Below are positions 1 through 12,014 of a stretch of 64,000 nucleotides of DNA, in pieces. Below the pieces are notes generated by a model. The model saw only the letters and a program-made list of their open reading frames with translations. It was not told the DNA's origin and did no database searches. Position 1 is the stretch's first letter; each line of letters opens with the position of its first letter. The stretch comes from Craterostigma plantagineum (taxonomy: Eukaryota > Streptophyta > Magnoliopsida > Lamiales > Linderniaceae): NCBI GenBank assembly GCA_027422505.1, contig JAPQWV010000005.1:18456001-18520000 (forward strand), written 5' to 3'. A program made the position numbers and the translations under genes.

Positions 1-620
1 TATGGTATGTACATGTCTTATGGGGGCGGTGTAAGCCATTGAATTCTTTCGTCCACCAAATATAGTGCATCGCTTCTGTCATCGTCATCTAAAATCAAAC
101 TTCTTCAAGAAATTCAAGAATCAACAATTGAAGGATCTATATCATAGAGCTGGTAATGCTCAAACATTGGATAAATTAAATCCTATTAATTCAATCGTAT
201 TTCGGATCGTAACGGGGGCTCACCCGAACTAATCGCGCGTAGGACGTCGTCGAAGCGGCGGGTTGCAGCGGGGCAGTGACGCGGGGCGGTGGGGCGCGGG
301 GAGACGGGTCGCGGCGGCGGCGGGTCATGTTGCGGAGCTCGTCGGGCCGGCGGGGCACGGGGCAGAAGCGTCGCGAGACGGCGGCGGCAGCTCGCGTCGG
401 CGGCGGGCAAAAGGGCGGCGGCACTGCGGACGGTGAGGGGGTGGGGTGGGCGGCGGCGTGAAGGCAGCCGCGGGGCGCCGTGCAGGCCAGGCGCGGGGTG
501 GGCTCGTCTTCGTCGTTGTCTGGCCGTCTCGTTCGCCGTCGTTTTCGTCTTCTCGTCTTCTTCGCATCGATCTGGTAGGGTTTTAAAAAATCAGATCTAA
601 CTCGTAAGATATTCTTACGA
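1..620. other. G-rich island without a supported gene
   Basis: Bases 1-200 are ordinary AT-rich DNA in which I see nothing. From about 215 to 560 the sequence becomes strikingly GC-rich with long purine, G-rich runs on the plus strand and many CG dinucleotides. Several overlapping open frames exist in all directions, but they are Arg/Ala/Gly/Pro-rich products of base composition and match no family I recognise. It could be a CpG-rich promoter or first exon of a gene whose remainder lies outside the window, or a fragment captured by a transposon. Confidence 0.4.
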
Positions 621-733
621 GTTACGAGTTATGCAACTCGTATAAATTTTATACGAGTTACTCCACGTAAGACGCACGCGCCAGCAAGGATAGTAACTCG
701 TATAAAGTTTATACGAGTTGCATAACTCGTAAC
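621..733. repeat. 41-bp-arm inverted repeat (hairpin)
   Basis: Bases 621-661 and 693-733 are reverse complements with about one mismatch, separated by 31 bp. Each arm is itself built from near-palindromes of the type ACTCGTATAAA/TTTATACGAGT, and another near-palindrome (ACTCGTAAGA...TCTTACGAGT) lies just before at about 600-622. The arrangement would form a long stem if transcribed. No flanking target duplication was identified. Confidence 0.8.
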
Positions 734-822
734 TCGAATAAAAATTATACGAAATTCTCTATTTTATTAATTTTGATTTTATGTTATTTTGTTAATGCTT
801 TATTTTTTTTATAATTGTTTTA

Positions 823-3800
823 GGGGAGAACTTCATTTAAATCCCTATCAGCATAACTATCTATCACTTAACTCCATATCGCAGAAAATTTCACCTAAGG
901 ACCAATTAGAAACTTAGCTTTCACATAAGGACCAATTGGACGAAACTAACCCTCAAAACTTACAATATTACGATTTTACCAGGCTTTTTAATTTAAATAA
1001 TAAAAACAAGAAAGAAAAAAGAAAATCATGAACGAAAGAATAGACTCAAATATCCATCACCAAATCCTTCAACGATTCTCCAAACTCGAACGCCCAAACC
1101 ATATGCCCACGATTAATCTTCACCTCGATGAATGATTTACGATCTTCTCTCTCTTTTAATCCCGGTATGTGATATTTTCGATTCTAATCTCTGTTCCATA
1201 TCGTCCGAACCGAATCGTCCGACCCAAAGCTGTAATTTATTTGTGTGTTAGCTTTTGATTACTTACTCGATTAGGATTATCAGGTCTTGATTTGAGCTAT
1301 TAGGTCACGATTATTGGGTTTTATGCTTAATCTAAGGCCAATATGGTTATTTAATCTGGGTATTTTAGTTTCATTTTGTGGTTCTATAGGTTTTTAATTA
1401 GGAATTACTAATCTGAGCTTTGATACGCTATGTGTTTATTTTTGGTACAAGTCGTTGGCATATTTTAGTACACTATATGCATTATAAAGGTACAGTAAGT
1501 TGCTTTGGATTGGTACAACGTATTCCAACAGAATGATACTACCAATCACCATTTTCAGTTTATGCAGGAATGACATGCGATGACGTTTCTGTTAATGCCC
1601 GTGATGAGTTGTGGAGGGTCGTATAGTTGTAAGTCACGGAAGGTTATCCGTATGCTTTATAGAATAAGATAACGATGTTGAATGTTACTTATTTGTTTTA
1701 AAACTACATTTATTTGTTGGATGTTGTGTAAGAATTAACTTGTAATTTACACAATAATGTTTGTCGAATTTTTGAGCTTGATGAGGTACGGGATAATACA
1801 ATCATTATGTTGCTTGTTCCATTCTTTTGTCCAGATGTTGTATATAGGTTATTTTATATTTTTTGGCCTTTGCATATATGTTGATTCAGTTGTTGACATT
1901 TTTGTTTTCAGTATGTGTGTTGTGGTGTAATGTTGGATGTATTCTAACAACAGATATTGTTTTGCCTGAAATTTTGTTATTCGCTGGTATTTTGGGTACG
2001 CTAATAATGTTAAACAAGGTACGGTAATCGTGTCTATAAGGTTCAATAAACACCAACTAAATGGTACACCAAACGCGTTAAAATGGTTAATTAATAGCTG
2101 AACAAAATGTTATGAAAAATATAAAAAAACTCAGCATTTTCCACATCTGACATTTTTAGCGGTATTATGGAACATATTATATACAGAAAGTATGTGGCAT
2201 GCGCTGATAGTTCTGACGCAGGAATAAACTTGGAACGATTTCAGTACTTATCTGAGTACAATAAACTACATATATATGGTACAATATATCTCTACTTTAA
2301 AGTATAATCACACGCTTCTCAATGGTACGGTATCTACACTATATTTGGAACAACTTATCAGGATATGAGTTTTTCATCGCCATTCGAATATATTTGCTGT
2401 CTTTATGGATGTTGAGTTGCAGGTGCTTTTGTACGTGGTTGTGATGCTTTTGAACATGGCTATCATGTGTATGTACCAAGATGGGTATTGATATGTTACC
2501 AAGTTTAACACCGTTAGTGTACCACATTATACTACGATAATGTACAATATTTAGTACAGACATGGTACCACATTGAACTTTAAAATAAAAAATGCAGACT
2601 AATATATGTACCCAATATAGCGTTTACACCATACCTTTATACAGTTATTGACCGTATCTAAAACCCTGCACTCAGTGTACCTCAATTTGTATCGAAACTG
2701 TACCGTAATTTATCGGTCCAATGACGTCCATTTTAATATGTCAACTAACAAATTAGAGCCTACAAACAATAAACAAAACAAAAATAATGCAAAAGCATGT
2801 ACTATAGGGTGATCGTTCTCATTTTAACAAACAAAATACTCTATCGTGTACTAAATTGTAACAGCATTGTTCATCTTCTTCTAATGATACATTGGACTTC
2901 TAACATTAACTACATGAGTAGAGATGTTACAATATCAAACTTGATACGAAGTTAACGATATAACTTAGATACATATAAGAATAAGATTTCTCAAAAAATC
3001 AAATATTAATTGGATTGAAAATAGGGTAAACAAATATATTGTACCACATGTAGTGAAATTAGAGTACCTAAAACTGGCAAGAAACCGTACTACAGTAAGA
3101 ATGTTTAGCTTATCTACACTGAGTATTTTACCGTACCATGAAATTAAATTTTAATTGTATCGAAATAGGGTAAACAAATATACTGTACCATATGTAGTGA
3201 AATTAGAGTACCTAAAACTGGCACGAAACCGTACTATAGTAAGAATGTTTAGTGTATCTACACTGAGTATTTTATCGTACCACGAAATCAAATTTTAATT
3301 GGATCGAAAATAGGGTAAATAAATATACTGTACCGTATGTAGTGAAATTAGAGTACCTAAAACTGGCACGAAACCGTACTGTAGTAAGAATGTTTAGTGT
3401 ATCTACACTGAGTATTTTATCGTACCATGAAATTAAATTTAAGTTGGATCGAATATAGGATCAATGCAGCGTGTCAGAATTTTTACAGCGTGTCAGAACA
3501 GCCTTTATTCAGTCTGAAATTGTCATAAAACCGTTAAATTTGTTTTTTTTTTTAATTCGAAGAAGAGGCGACCGTGAACTTTGTTTCCCTTTGTACCCTA
3601 CTATTCTTTAACAATTTTATTTATTTCTGTTTGTAGATTAAGCGTACCACTTTGAGGATTTTTTGTGTACCATTTAACTATTGTTTGCTGTTCCTTGTAC
3701 TTACCGTACCATTGCATTATTGTTACTGTACCAAAATAAGTATGCCCAAAAAAGATATGCCATGAAACCTATCTACATATAACACATGGCACAAAAAATA

Positions 3801-4860
3801 TGCCATGACTGAACCTATCTACAGATAATGTATGGCCCAAAAAATACGCCATAACCTATATGCTTCTTTGGAGGGTTATGTATATGTTAACAAGCGTTGT
3901 CGCTTCATTGATCAATAATAAAGTGTGTATTCTGCTTGTAATAACACAACCCAAAAAGCGAGCCCCCATGAACTACACTTGTGGACAACATGCTTGTTTA
4001 CTTCTACAAATAATTCAGCAACCAACGTGAAAAAAGAGATTTTTGTGTGGCCAACACGCTCAACGGCTTTTTATTCGCTATCAGCACTATGCAGTCTCTC
4101 TACCTTTCTCTGCCGCTCGGTAGAAGTCTGTACAATATATACAGAACTGTGGTACCCTAATGTACATGAAATGATACATTAACAATAATAAGTGTGGTAC
4201 TCCAACTAGACGTGTAAAGGTACACAATATACATTAATTTGATACACGATTGCAAACACAAAATTTGGGGGTTTCATCTTAGTACCCTCGTTTCAGTTAT
4301 ACTAATTTCAGGCCAATTACACATCTCAGTACGCAAGCAAAATTACCTCAGTACAAGGCAGAATCAATTTTAATATGGAAGCTGGCAGGGAAGGAGCCTC
4401 CACCAGATTTTGCTGCTCACCGGCGTCTTCTCAGCAGCTTAACGGCCTACCCACTCAACTCCTTCACGTTTGCTGTTTCGATTGGGTTGCCGGGAACGAA
4501 AGGTGACTGTACACGAAATAAGAAATTTTGCCTGAGCCGTGTGTGCCAAGCGACTTACCTGGAGGACGTAGACAGGAATTCCGACCACCGTTTGAGATGG
4601 GCAACGACGGCGACGGCGAATTCCACGTAGATTTCATTTCTTTTTATTTAATTTTTTTTTTCTTTCGATCGATGGGAATTCTGTTTTTTAATTTTTTAAA
4701 GCTTTAAAGAAACATATTCAGGGGTAAAAATGTTTTTTTATCAGATTGGGTCCTTAAGTGATAGTATAGTTTGGGTTTGGTCCTTAACTGATATTATTTC
4801 CTAGACAGAGAGTTAAGTGATATGAAGTTTAGCTGATGGGGATTTAAGTGAAGTTTCCCC
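823..4860. mobile_element. 4.0-kb TIR DNA transposon without recognisable transposase
   Basis: The ends are inverted repeats of about 53 bp at roughly 80% identity: GGGGAGAACTTCATTTAAAT from 823, and its counterpart GGGGAAACTTCACTTAAATC read inward on the minus strand from 4860. Similarity continues weakly further in (repeated 'aaggacc' phrases). The flanks TTGTTTTA (815-822) and TTATTTTA (4861-4868) match at 7 of 8 positions, which fits a hAT or Mutator-like target duplication. No transposase frame was found; the open frames inside are short and match nothing I know. The interior (about 1440-4360) is unusually rich in GTAC, often as GGTAC or GTACC. The right side (4380-4640) is GC-richer. 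The element probably sits in the decayed 5' LTR of the Copia element that follows. Confidence 0.7.
3005..3460 (+). repeat. Three tandem copies of a ~145-bp unit
   Basis: The phrase 'atagggtaaa' recurs at 3021, 3165 and 3310, with a fourth partial start at 3455, giving periods of 144-145 bp. The units are about 90% identical and each carries GTACC-type motifs. They lie inside the 4-kb TIR element. Confidence 0.85.
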
Positions 4861-5127
4861 TTATTTTATTAAAAATACAGTGATTATGTGGATGTATATT
4901 CTATTGGATTACACCAAAGTGTTGAAATTGATTCATCTTTAATCTCTCTATAATTGTATTATGATAATAATATCATAATATTAAATAATAATAACAATAA
5001 TATGTTTATAACCTGTTATCAGCACGAGCGCTCCAACAACAATCAACCTCCATCGAGATACTTCCACGAGTGAGGTATGGCAATTTTATTTCGTACGATA
5101 ATATTTATTTTCGTACACATTTATGAA

Positions 5128-5152
5128 TATATATATATATATATATATAATA
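5128..5152. repeat. (TA)n microsatellite
   Basis: An uninterrupted AT/TA dinucleotide run in the leader of the degenerate Copia element. Confidence 0.9.
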
Positions 5153-5549
5153 TACAACCAAACGTCTCCAGCCGGGAATATTGTCATACGCATGACGAGA
5201 GGTCCAGACTTCGATTCCTCTTGGTGACATGTGGAAACTTTTTTTTCAAAAATAAAAATAATTAAAACAATATTTATTTAAATTATTAAGCAACTTTAAT
5301 TAATTACTGATTGGACGGTTGGACTATGGATGCATATTTCGGACATAAATATGGAATTTGAACAACGGACACGAATTTTGGGTACCATAATTACTCTACA
5401 GGATCTTGGACAAATTAAATGCACGGCTACTGAATGATATATATTTTTATTTTTTTCGTAACATACTTTATTTTAGAATCTTCTAATTTTGATTATTTAT
5501 CTTATATGATTTAATTGTTAACAGTTTTTGATCTTATAATAATATAATG

Positions 5550-6432
5550 TAGAGGTGAGCACTTAACCCATCGGATCGCCCACCCAATCGACCCAACCCA
5601 ACCCAAACCTCAAGTGCCGGGTTGACGACTTGATGGGTTGGTTTGGGTTTTAAAAAATAAAACCGCATATTTTGCAATCGGGTTTGGTTCTGTATTTTTA
5701 AAACCGCAATAAAAAACGCACCCAACCGCATTTTTAATAATTTATAATTCTATGATGTTTTGTAATCAAATAGTCTTAAATTAACAGATATCAAACTCAA
5801 TATACAATCTTTATAATTAACAATGTAACAATACATATTAAGAAGGCCCGATTAGGAAATATTGCACAATAAAATTTATAACCCTTCAAATTGTAGATTT
5901 CCAACATCATAATACTACCTCGTTCCTTCTTTTTTTTTTTTTTCAGAAAAAACAAAATCAATTGAAACCATAATTACATCATTTTTCATAACATTTTAGT
6001 TATCTATACGCATTGCAAAGAAGATAGAATACCATTTCTGTCACCTTCTCAGTTAGGTCAAACAATTAGGTTACTTTTATTTATTGATACAGGAAGTGCA
6101 AACTTCACATGCCAACTTCTTATTTATTGTTATTATTTTTTATTATTTTGATGACACTATTTTATATAGATTATATTTTTCAAGTTTATGATATGTCTTT
6201 TTAGTTTTTACACAATCTACACCGAAGATATTACACTTACTAGGCTACAGAATTTTCTATATTAAAAATAAAAACCGCAAGAACCGTCCCAATCCAACCC
6301 AACCCAAGCAACCGCAATGTAGCGGTTAAAATTTTTGTGATCGGATTTGTGGTACATCATTAAAACCGCAATATATTGGGTCGTGTTAAACTATGATTAA
6401 AAACCGCCCTAACAGCCCCATGCTCACCCCTA
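5550..6432. mobile_element. hAT-type non-autonomous element (883 bp)
   Basis: The termini TAGAGGTGAGCA and TGCTCACCCCTA are inverted repeats of the hAT type. They are flanked by a perfect 8-bp target duplication ATATAATG (5542-5549 and 6433-6440). Subterminal regions repeat 'aaaccgca' and 'ccaaccca' phrases in opposite orientations. There is no transposase frame. It interrupts the leader of the degenerate Copia element just before its gag. Confidence 0.93.
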
Positions 6433-6440
6433 ATATAATG

Positions 6441-7690
6441 TGGAATTTGACGAGCTTAGAATTTGTTGCGATTAATATCTCGGGAAAAATATTTACTTGG
6501 ACACAAGATGCCTCTGAAAGCGAAAGACTTAGGCGACACCACTGTTGACACGAAAATCACAAGCGCTCAAGCCGAAGGTGGAGGAAACACCGTTGACGCC
6601 ACAAAAACCACAATGGCGCAAGATAAGGCAAAAGCGCTTATATTTCCTCGCAATCACATCCATAAAAGTTTGAAAATTGAGTATTTAACAATAAGGCTGT
6701 GTATGGATCGTGGAAAGCGCTGGAGAAAAGAAAACTAGATAGAAATTGATTTCGACTAGTTTTCCCTCATTTTCCTCACCACTTGGTAAGGAAAATGATT
6801 TTCCATGATTTTTGCTTCAAAATTAACTTACATTTTCTTTTCTTTTCCTCATATATTTCTCTAGCCAACCAAACACAAAAACTTATTTTGCTTTTCCATT
6901 TCTTTTCCTTTCCTCACTAAATTCCTTGAATCAAACACACCCTAAATGACCCAGCTGAGTTGTGGAAAAAGCCGAAAGATAGGTATAATAACCTGACAAT
7001 AGTTTATTCTCCCAAATGCAAGGTACGAATGGATGAATTTATTATTACAAGATTTTAACTTGGTAAGCGAATATAATTATGTTATTTAGAATTACTTCCA
7101 CGTTAAAGTTATGTGAAGAAACAATTATTGATGCAGATAAGTTGTATAAAGCATTCAACACATTTCATCCATCAAATGTCGTATTACAACATCAATACCG
7201 GAGAGAAAATATGAAAAGTATTAAGATGTAATTTCTTGTTCACTTTGAGCTGAGCAAAATAATGAGTTGATGAAAAATCATGAATCCCGCCGACTGGTTC
7301 TACTGCACTCTCTGAAGCGAATGCAGTCAAAAGTAATAATGATAATAGTCGATGATCGTGGACGTGGTCATGGTGTATATCGCGGCAGTGGACGTGACCG
7401 TAGTCAAGTCGTAGTCAAGGCCGTGGATGAGGTCGAGGTACTATGGTGGTGGTTATCAGCGTGGTGGCATCAAAATCTTCCCCGGAAGAGGAAAACTTAC
7501 GATAACAAAGATGATAAGGGGCATACTGAACAAAAGAATAACGATGCACAATGCTATCGTTGCAGTGGAACGGGCCTTGGCGTGAAATTTATGCATGCCC
7601 AAACATCTTGTGGAACTATATCAAAAAGATAAAAGGGCAAAGGAAAGGAAATCGAAGCAAATTTTGTTCAAGGTGGCCTCTACTTTTGGT
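6441..7690 (+). pseudogene. Copia gag pseudogene
   Basis: Follows the intact gag (19566-20570) along its length: the N-terminal phrase 'VAINISGKN' corresponds to 'VALDITGKN', and later come the Arg/Gly-rich RNA-binding stretch (about 7345-7440) and a corrupted CCHC zinc knuckle (about 7552-7612, where the intact copy has CSRCGMKGHYARTC). The frame is broken by several indels and stops. A 248-bp Tourist-like element is inserted at 6695-6942. Gag would form the virus-like particle of the element; this copy cannot. Confidence 0.85.
6695..6942. mobile_element. Tourist-like (PIF/Harbinger) MITE, 248 bp
   Basis: Starts GGCTGTGTATGGATC and ends with the complement of GGGTGTGTTTGATTC. A TAA target duplication (6692-6694 and 6943-6945) and the TIR style are those of Tourist/PIF-Harbinger MITEs. 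It splits the gag pseudogene: sequence on both sides rejoins to match the intact gag near its YLTVKDP region. Confidence 0.8.
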
Positions 7691-10096
7691 GACAATATTG
7701 AAAGTACCCATTTGAAGACTGCAAGATATGATTTTATTTACATGTTATTATCTTATGTTTTACTACTGTTAGTATTATATGTTACGTTGTTTTAAGTCAT
7801 TTGCATGTTTGTAATGCATTGCTTTGTTATTACCAATATATATTAATGATTATTTGTGCTTGTCATGAAGGATATACATACGATGGATACAAGATGTGCA
7901 ACGGATCTTATGTTTGCAGACTGTGCAGCGACTCGTACGATTGTGAGAAATAAGAAATATTTTGATCATCTTGATACGAAAAAATCAAATGTTATTACTA
8001 TATCACGTAGCGCAAATATAACTGACGGCTGCAGAAGAGATAATATTTTACTGCGTATAGAAACAAACAAGACTGATAATTGAGAATGCATTATATTCTC
8101 CAAAGTCTCAAAGAAATTTATTAAGCTTTAAAGCTATTCGAAATAATCGATATCATGTTGAGACTACACAAAAAGGTAATATCGATCAGCACATAACAAA
8201 GATGATTTCGAATGATAAAAGAATTATAGAAATACTGCCATATTTTGATTCTGGGCTATACCAGACATATCTTAGAATAATTGAATCATATGCTATCACA
8301 AATCAGAAGTTTCTCGACAACAATACATTTAATGTTTGACCAGTTGGCAATCCCGATGCAATCATGATGCAAAAAATAATTGAAATTCACGTGGACATAA
8401 TGAAGAACCAAACGATTCTTCAATCTAGCGAATTATCATGTGTTGCGTGGTGTAAAAGGAAGTTAATTATTCGACACTCATCACTGAAGACAAAGAATGA
8501 ATCTATTGAATTTAGAGCGTATATATGGTGATATTTGTGGCCCGATACATCCATCATGTCGATCATTTCAATTTTCATGGTATAGTGATGCATCAAGTTG
8601 ATGGTCTTATGTATTTTTATTATCTACGCGAAATATGACACTTGCAGATTACGTTGATTCGATTAAAAGCACTACATTACCCGATAAAAGAGTTATGCCC
8701 GGATAATGCTGGCAATTTTACTTTTAATGCATTTAATGATTATTATATGCTTATCGGAAATGATGATGAACGTCCTGTGCCGCATGTCCATATACACATG
8801 GTCGTGCAGAATCGTTGATTAAACGTCTATAATTAATTGCAAGACCATTATTAATGAAGTCGAAATTTCCTCGTCTGGTTGGGGACATGGTATATGACAT
8901 GCAACGACATTAATCCGCATCAGGCCAACAAGTTATCATGATATATCCAAAATAAAAATGGTTTATGGTCAGGAACTAGAAATTGTCCATCTACGAAATT
9001 TTTTGATGTGCGGTAAATGTTCCAATTGCGTCACCATAACACATAAAGATGGGACCTCAAAAGAGATTAAGAATATATGTCGGATTTGAATCCCCATCGA
9101 TGATAAAACATTTAGAACCTTTAAGTGGAGATTTATTTACGGCTAGATTTGCCGATTGTCATTTCGATGAATCAAATTTTTCGACATTGGGGAGCAAACA
9201 AACGCTGGAACAAAATATTAGGAATTATTAGATCATTATGATCCTCGAAGGAAAGAATGTGAACTAGAAGTTCAAAAGATAATTCATTTACAAAACTTAG
9301 CTAATCAACTGCCAGATAGCTTTACAGACCTTAAAAGGGTAAATAAGTCACATATATTAGTTGTCAATGCTCTGCAAAATGCTCTGCAAAATTGATGTTC
9401 ATATAGAACAAACAAAGAAAGATATCGAGCTTAAGCCACAACTTAAGCGTGGTAAGACATTGGATTCCAAAGATAATCCTCGAAAAAGTAAATGAGCAAA
9501 TAATAAGAATGGTCCAATCGAAGATTTATCAATTAAAGAAGAGTCGATGGACATAAATGTTGATGAGAATAAAACTCAGCTACCTGAACATTCCGAAAAT
9601 AATGATCATGAACAGATCTCGATAAACTACACAATGGAATTAAAATGGAATCGAGACGAAGTCAATGTTGACTATCTATTCTCATTTAACGTAGCGCTAC
9701 ATGAAATGAATGAGATTAACGAATGAGGATTATGAGCCAAGATTTGTACGGAATGCAGATAAAGAAATGATTGGACAAAATGGAAAGATGCAATCGAGAC
9801 AGAATTAAAGTCAATTGAGAAACGAGAAGTTTTCGAACATGTAGTCCTCATACCAGAAAGTAAAGTCGGTTGGATACAAATGAGTTTTTGTTAGCAAGAG
9901 AAATGAAAACATTTGAATTTTTAGATACAAAGCACGGCTTGTTGCACAAGGTTTTTAGGACCGCTAATTGATTATGAGGAGGTGTATTCTCCTGTGATGG
10001 ACCCAACTACTTTTCGTTATCTAATTAGTTAGCAATACGTGAATGACTCAATATGGGTCTTATGGATGTTGTCACTGCTTATTTGTATAATATATA

Positions 10097-11147
10097 GGGA
10101 CAATTTGAATTCAGGCCCCCATAATTTTTGCAAATAGAATTCAGGCCCCTGTCAGAATTTATTTACTTTGAAGGACCCATTTCAGAATTTTAGTTAGAAT
10201 TAAGGTTGTTGGACGAAAATACCCTCATAAAAGAATAGTTATGAAGTGGTATCCAGTGCACATGAAGTGGTATCCAGCGCAACATAACAGGAAGTGGTAC
10301 TGTAGATCCATGAAGTGGTACTGTAGACCCATGAAGTGGTACGGGTGAACAGTGAAGTGGTACTGTAGACCCATGAAGTGGTACTGTAAACCAGTGGTAC
10401 AAACATTTGTAGACCCATGAAGTGGTACTGTTGACCAGAGAAGAACTGGTACGGGAGACCCATGAAGTGGTACTGTTGACACAGAGAAGTGGTACAGCAT
10501 TTTGTAGACCATGAAGTGGTATTGTTGAACGGAGAAGTGGTACAACAGAATTCTTTAGTGTTTCTGCAGAAATCGGGTAAATATTTGCACAAGAAACACA
10601 TAAGAATTCTTCTGTACCACTTCTCCGTTCAACAATACCACTTCATGGGATTACAAAATGCTGTACCACTTCTCTGTGTCAACAGTACCACTTCATGGGT
10701 CTCCCATACCAGTTCTTCTCTGGTCAACAGTACCACTTCATGGGTCTACAAATGTTTGTACCACTTCACTGTTCAACAGTACCACTTCATGGGTCTACAA
10801 ATGTTTGTACCACTTCACTGTTCAACAGTACCACTTCATGGGTCTACAGTACCACTTCACTGTTCACGTGTACCACTTCATGGATCTATAGTACCACTTA
10901 ACTGTTCACCCGTACCACTTCATGGGTCTACAGTACCACTTCATGTACAGTCTATACCACTTCTTCATGGTTGAAGAAGGCGATGGCAACTCTGTGTAAT
11001 TTCCGCAACAGGCAGGGGCAAATGCGTCATTTTTTTCAAAATTGGTCCTTAACTTTAAACCAAACTTCAAATAGATCCCTAATCCTATTTTAAACATCAT
11101 TGGGTCCTAAATCCTAACTAAACTATACCTGAAATCTAATTAAACCG
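10097..11147. mobile_element. Foldback element built of GTAC-containing modules
   Basis: A 1051-bp insertion into the RT of the degenerate Copia element, flanked by a perfect 9-bp duplication TAATATATA (10088-10096 and 11148-11156). The AT-rich setting makes the exact boundary uncertain by a few bases. Two long arms (about 10239-10556 and 10603-10977) are reverse complements. Each is a string of about 16 modules containing GAAGTGGTAC (left arm) or GTACCACTTC (right arm), separated by phrases such as TGTAGACCCAT. The 46-bp centre is non-repetitive. There is no credible coding frame: the long frames here simply translate the repeat. The terminal repeats are weak. The TSD length suggests a Mutator-type transposase mobilised it. 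Confidence 0.85.
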
Positions 11148-11151
11148 TAAT

Positions 11152-11156
<5 letters not shown>

Positions 11157-11184
<28 letters not shown>

Positions 11185-11190
11185 GAATAT
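11157..11190. repeat. (TA)n microsatellite
   Basis: AT/TA run at the right edge of the foldback insertion, in the Copia RT. Confidence 0.85.
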
Positions 11191-11906
11191 ATATGAAGCT
11201 TCTCGAGAGATTCATGTTATCTGAAAATATAGGGCCACAAAATGAGTAATCAGTTAAACTGACTTTATGGATTAAACCAATATGGGCGTATGTGGTATAA
11301 CCGCATAAGAGAATTTTTAATAAAAGAAGAGAATAAAAATTACCAAACTTGCCCTTATATAATGAAAATATCTACAAATGAGTTTGTCGTTATACCAGTT
11401 TATGTTGATGATGTCAACATAATTGAAACTCTTGAAGAGTTATCAAAACTTGTTACTTATTTGAAAGAAGAGTTCAAGAGGAATGATCTAGGTAAAACAA
11501 AATTGTCTTGAACTCCAATTTGAGACAATGGAATATTTGTACATCATGACACTTATACTAAAAAGGTATAGAAAAGATTTATATGTATAAAGCTCATCCA
11601 TTAAATACTCTGATGATTGCCCGATCTTTAGACGTAAATAAAGATCCGTTTAGACCATGCATGTGAACACAACGAAGAACTACTTGGTCCTGAAATACCA
11701 TATCTCAATGCTATCGAATCACTAATGTATCTTACAAGTCACACACGACCTGATATAACATTTGCTGTAAATCTATTGGCAAGATAGTTCTTCGCCGACT
11801 AATAGACATTAAATGGAGTTAAACGAATATTTCGTTACCTTCGAGAGGAACAATTTATATGTGATTGTTCTATCCTAATGATTCAAAAACAGATTTAATT
11901 GAGTAT

Positions 11907-12014
11907 GCAAATGTTGGATATCTATCCGACCCACATAATGGTCTATCGCAAACTTATTATGCAAATGTTGGATATCTATCCGACCCACATAATGGTCTAT
12001 CGCAAACTTATTAT
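11907..12014 (+). repeat. 54-bp tandem duplication in RNase H
   Basis: Two identical adjacent 54-bp units start at 11907 and 11961 and encode the 18-residue phrase ANVGYLSDPHNGLSQTYY twice. The intact copy at about 23682 has it once. Confidence 0.95.

Noticed and set aside
186..600. Overlapping Arg/Ala/Gly/Pro-rich open frames on both strands
   Set aside because: All frames are open because of the high GC content; no domain, no start context and no family resemblance.
10190..10974. Open frames up to 161 codons with repeated YHFMGLQ / STTSW phrases
   Set aside because: They translate the GTAC module repeats; three frames on both strands give similar repeats, so no protein is supported.
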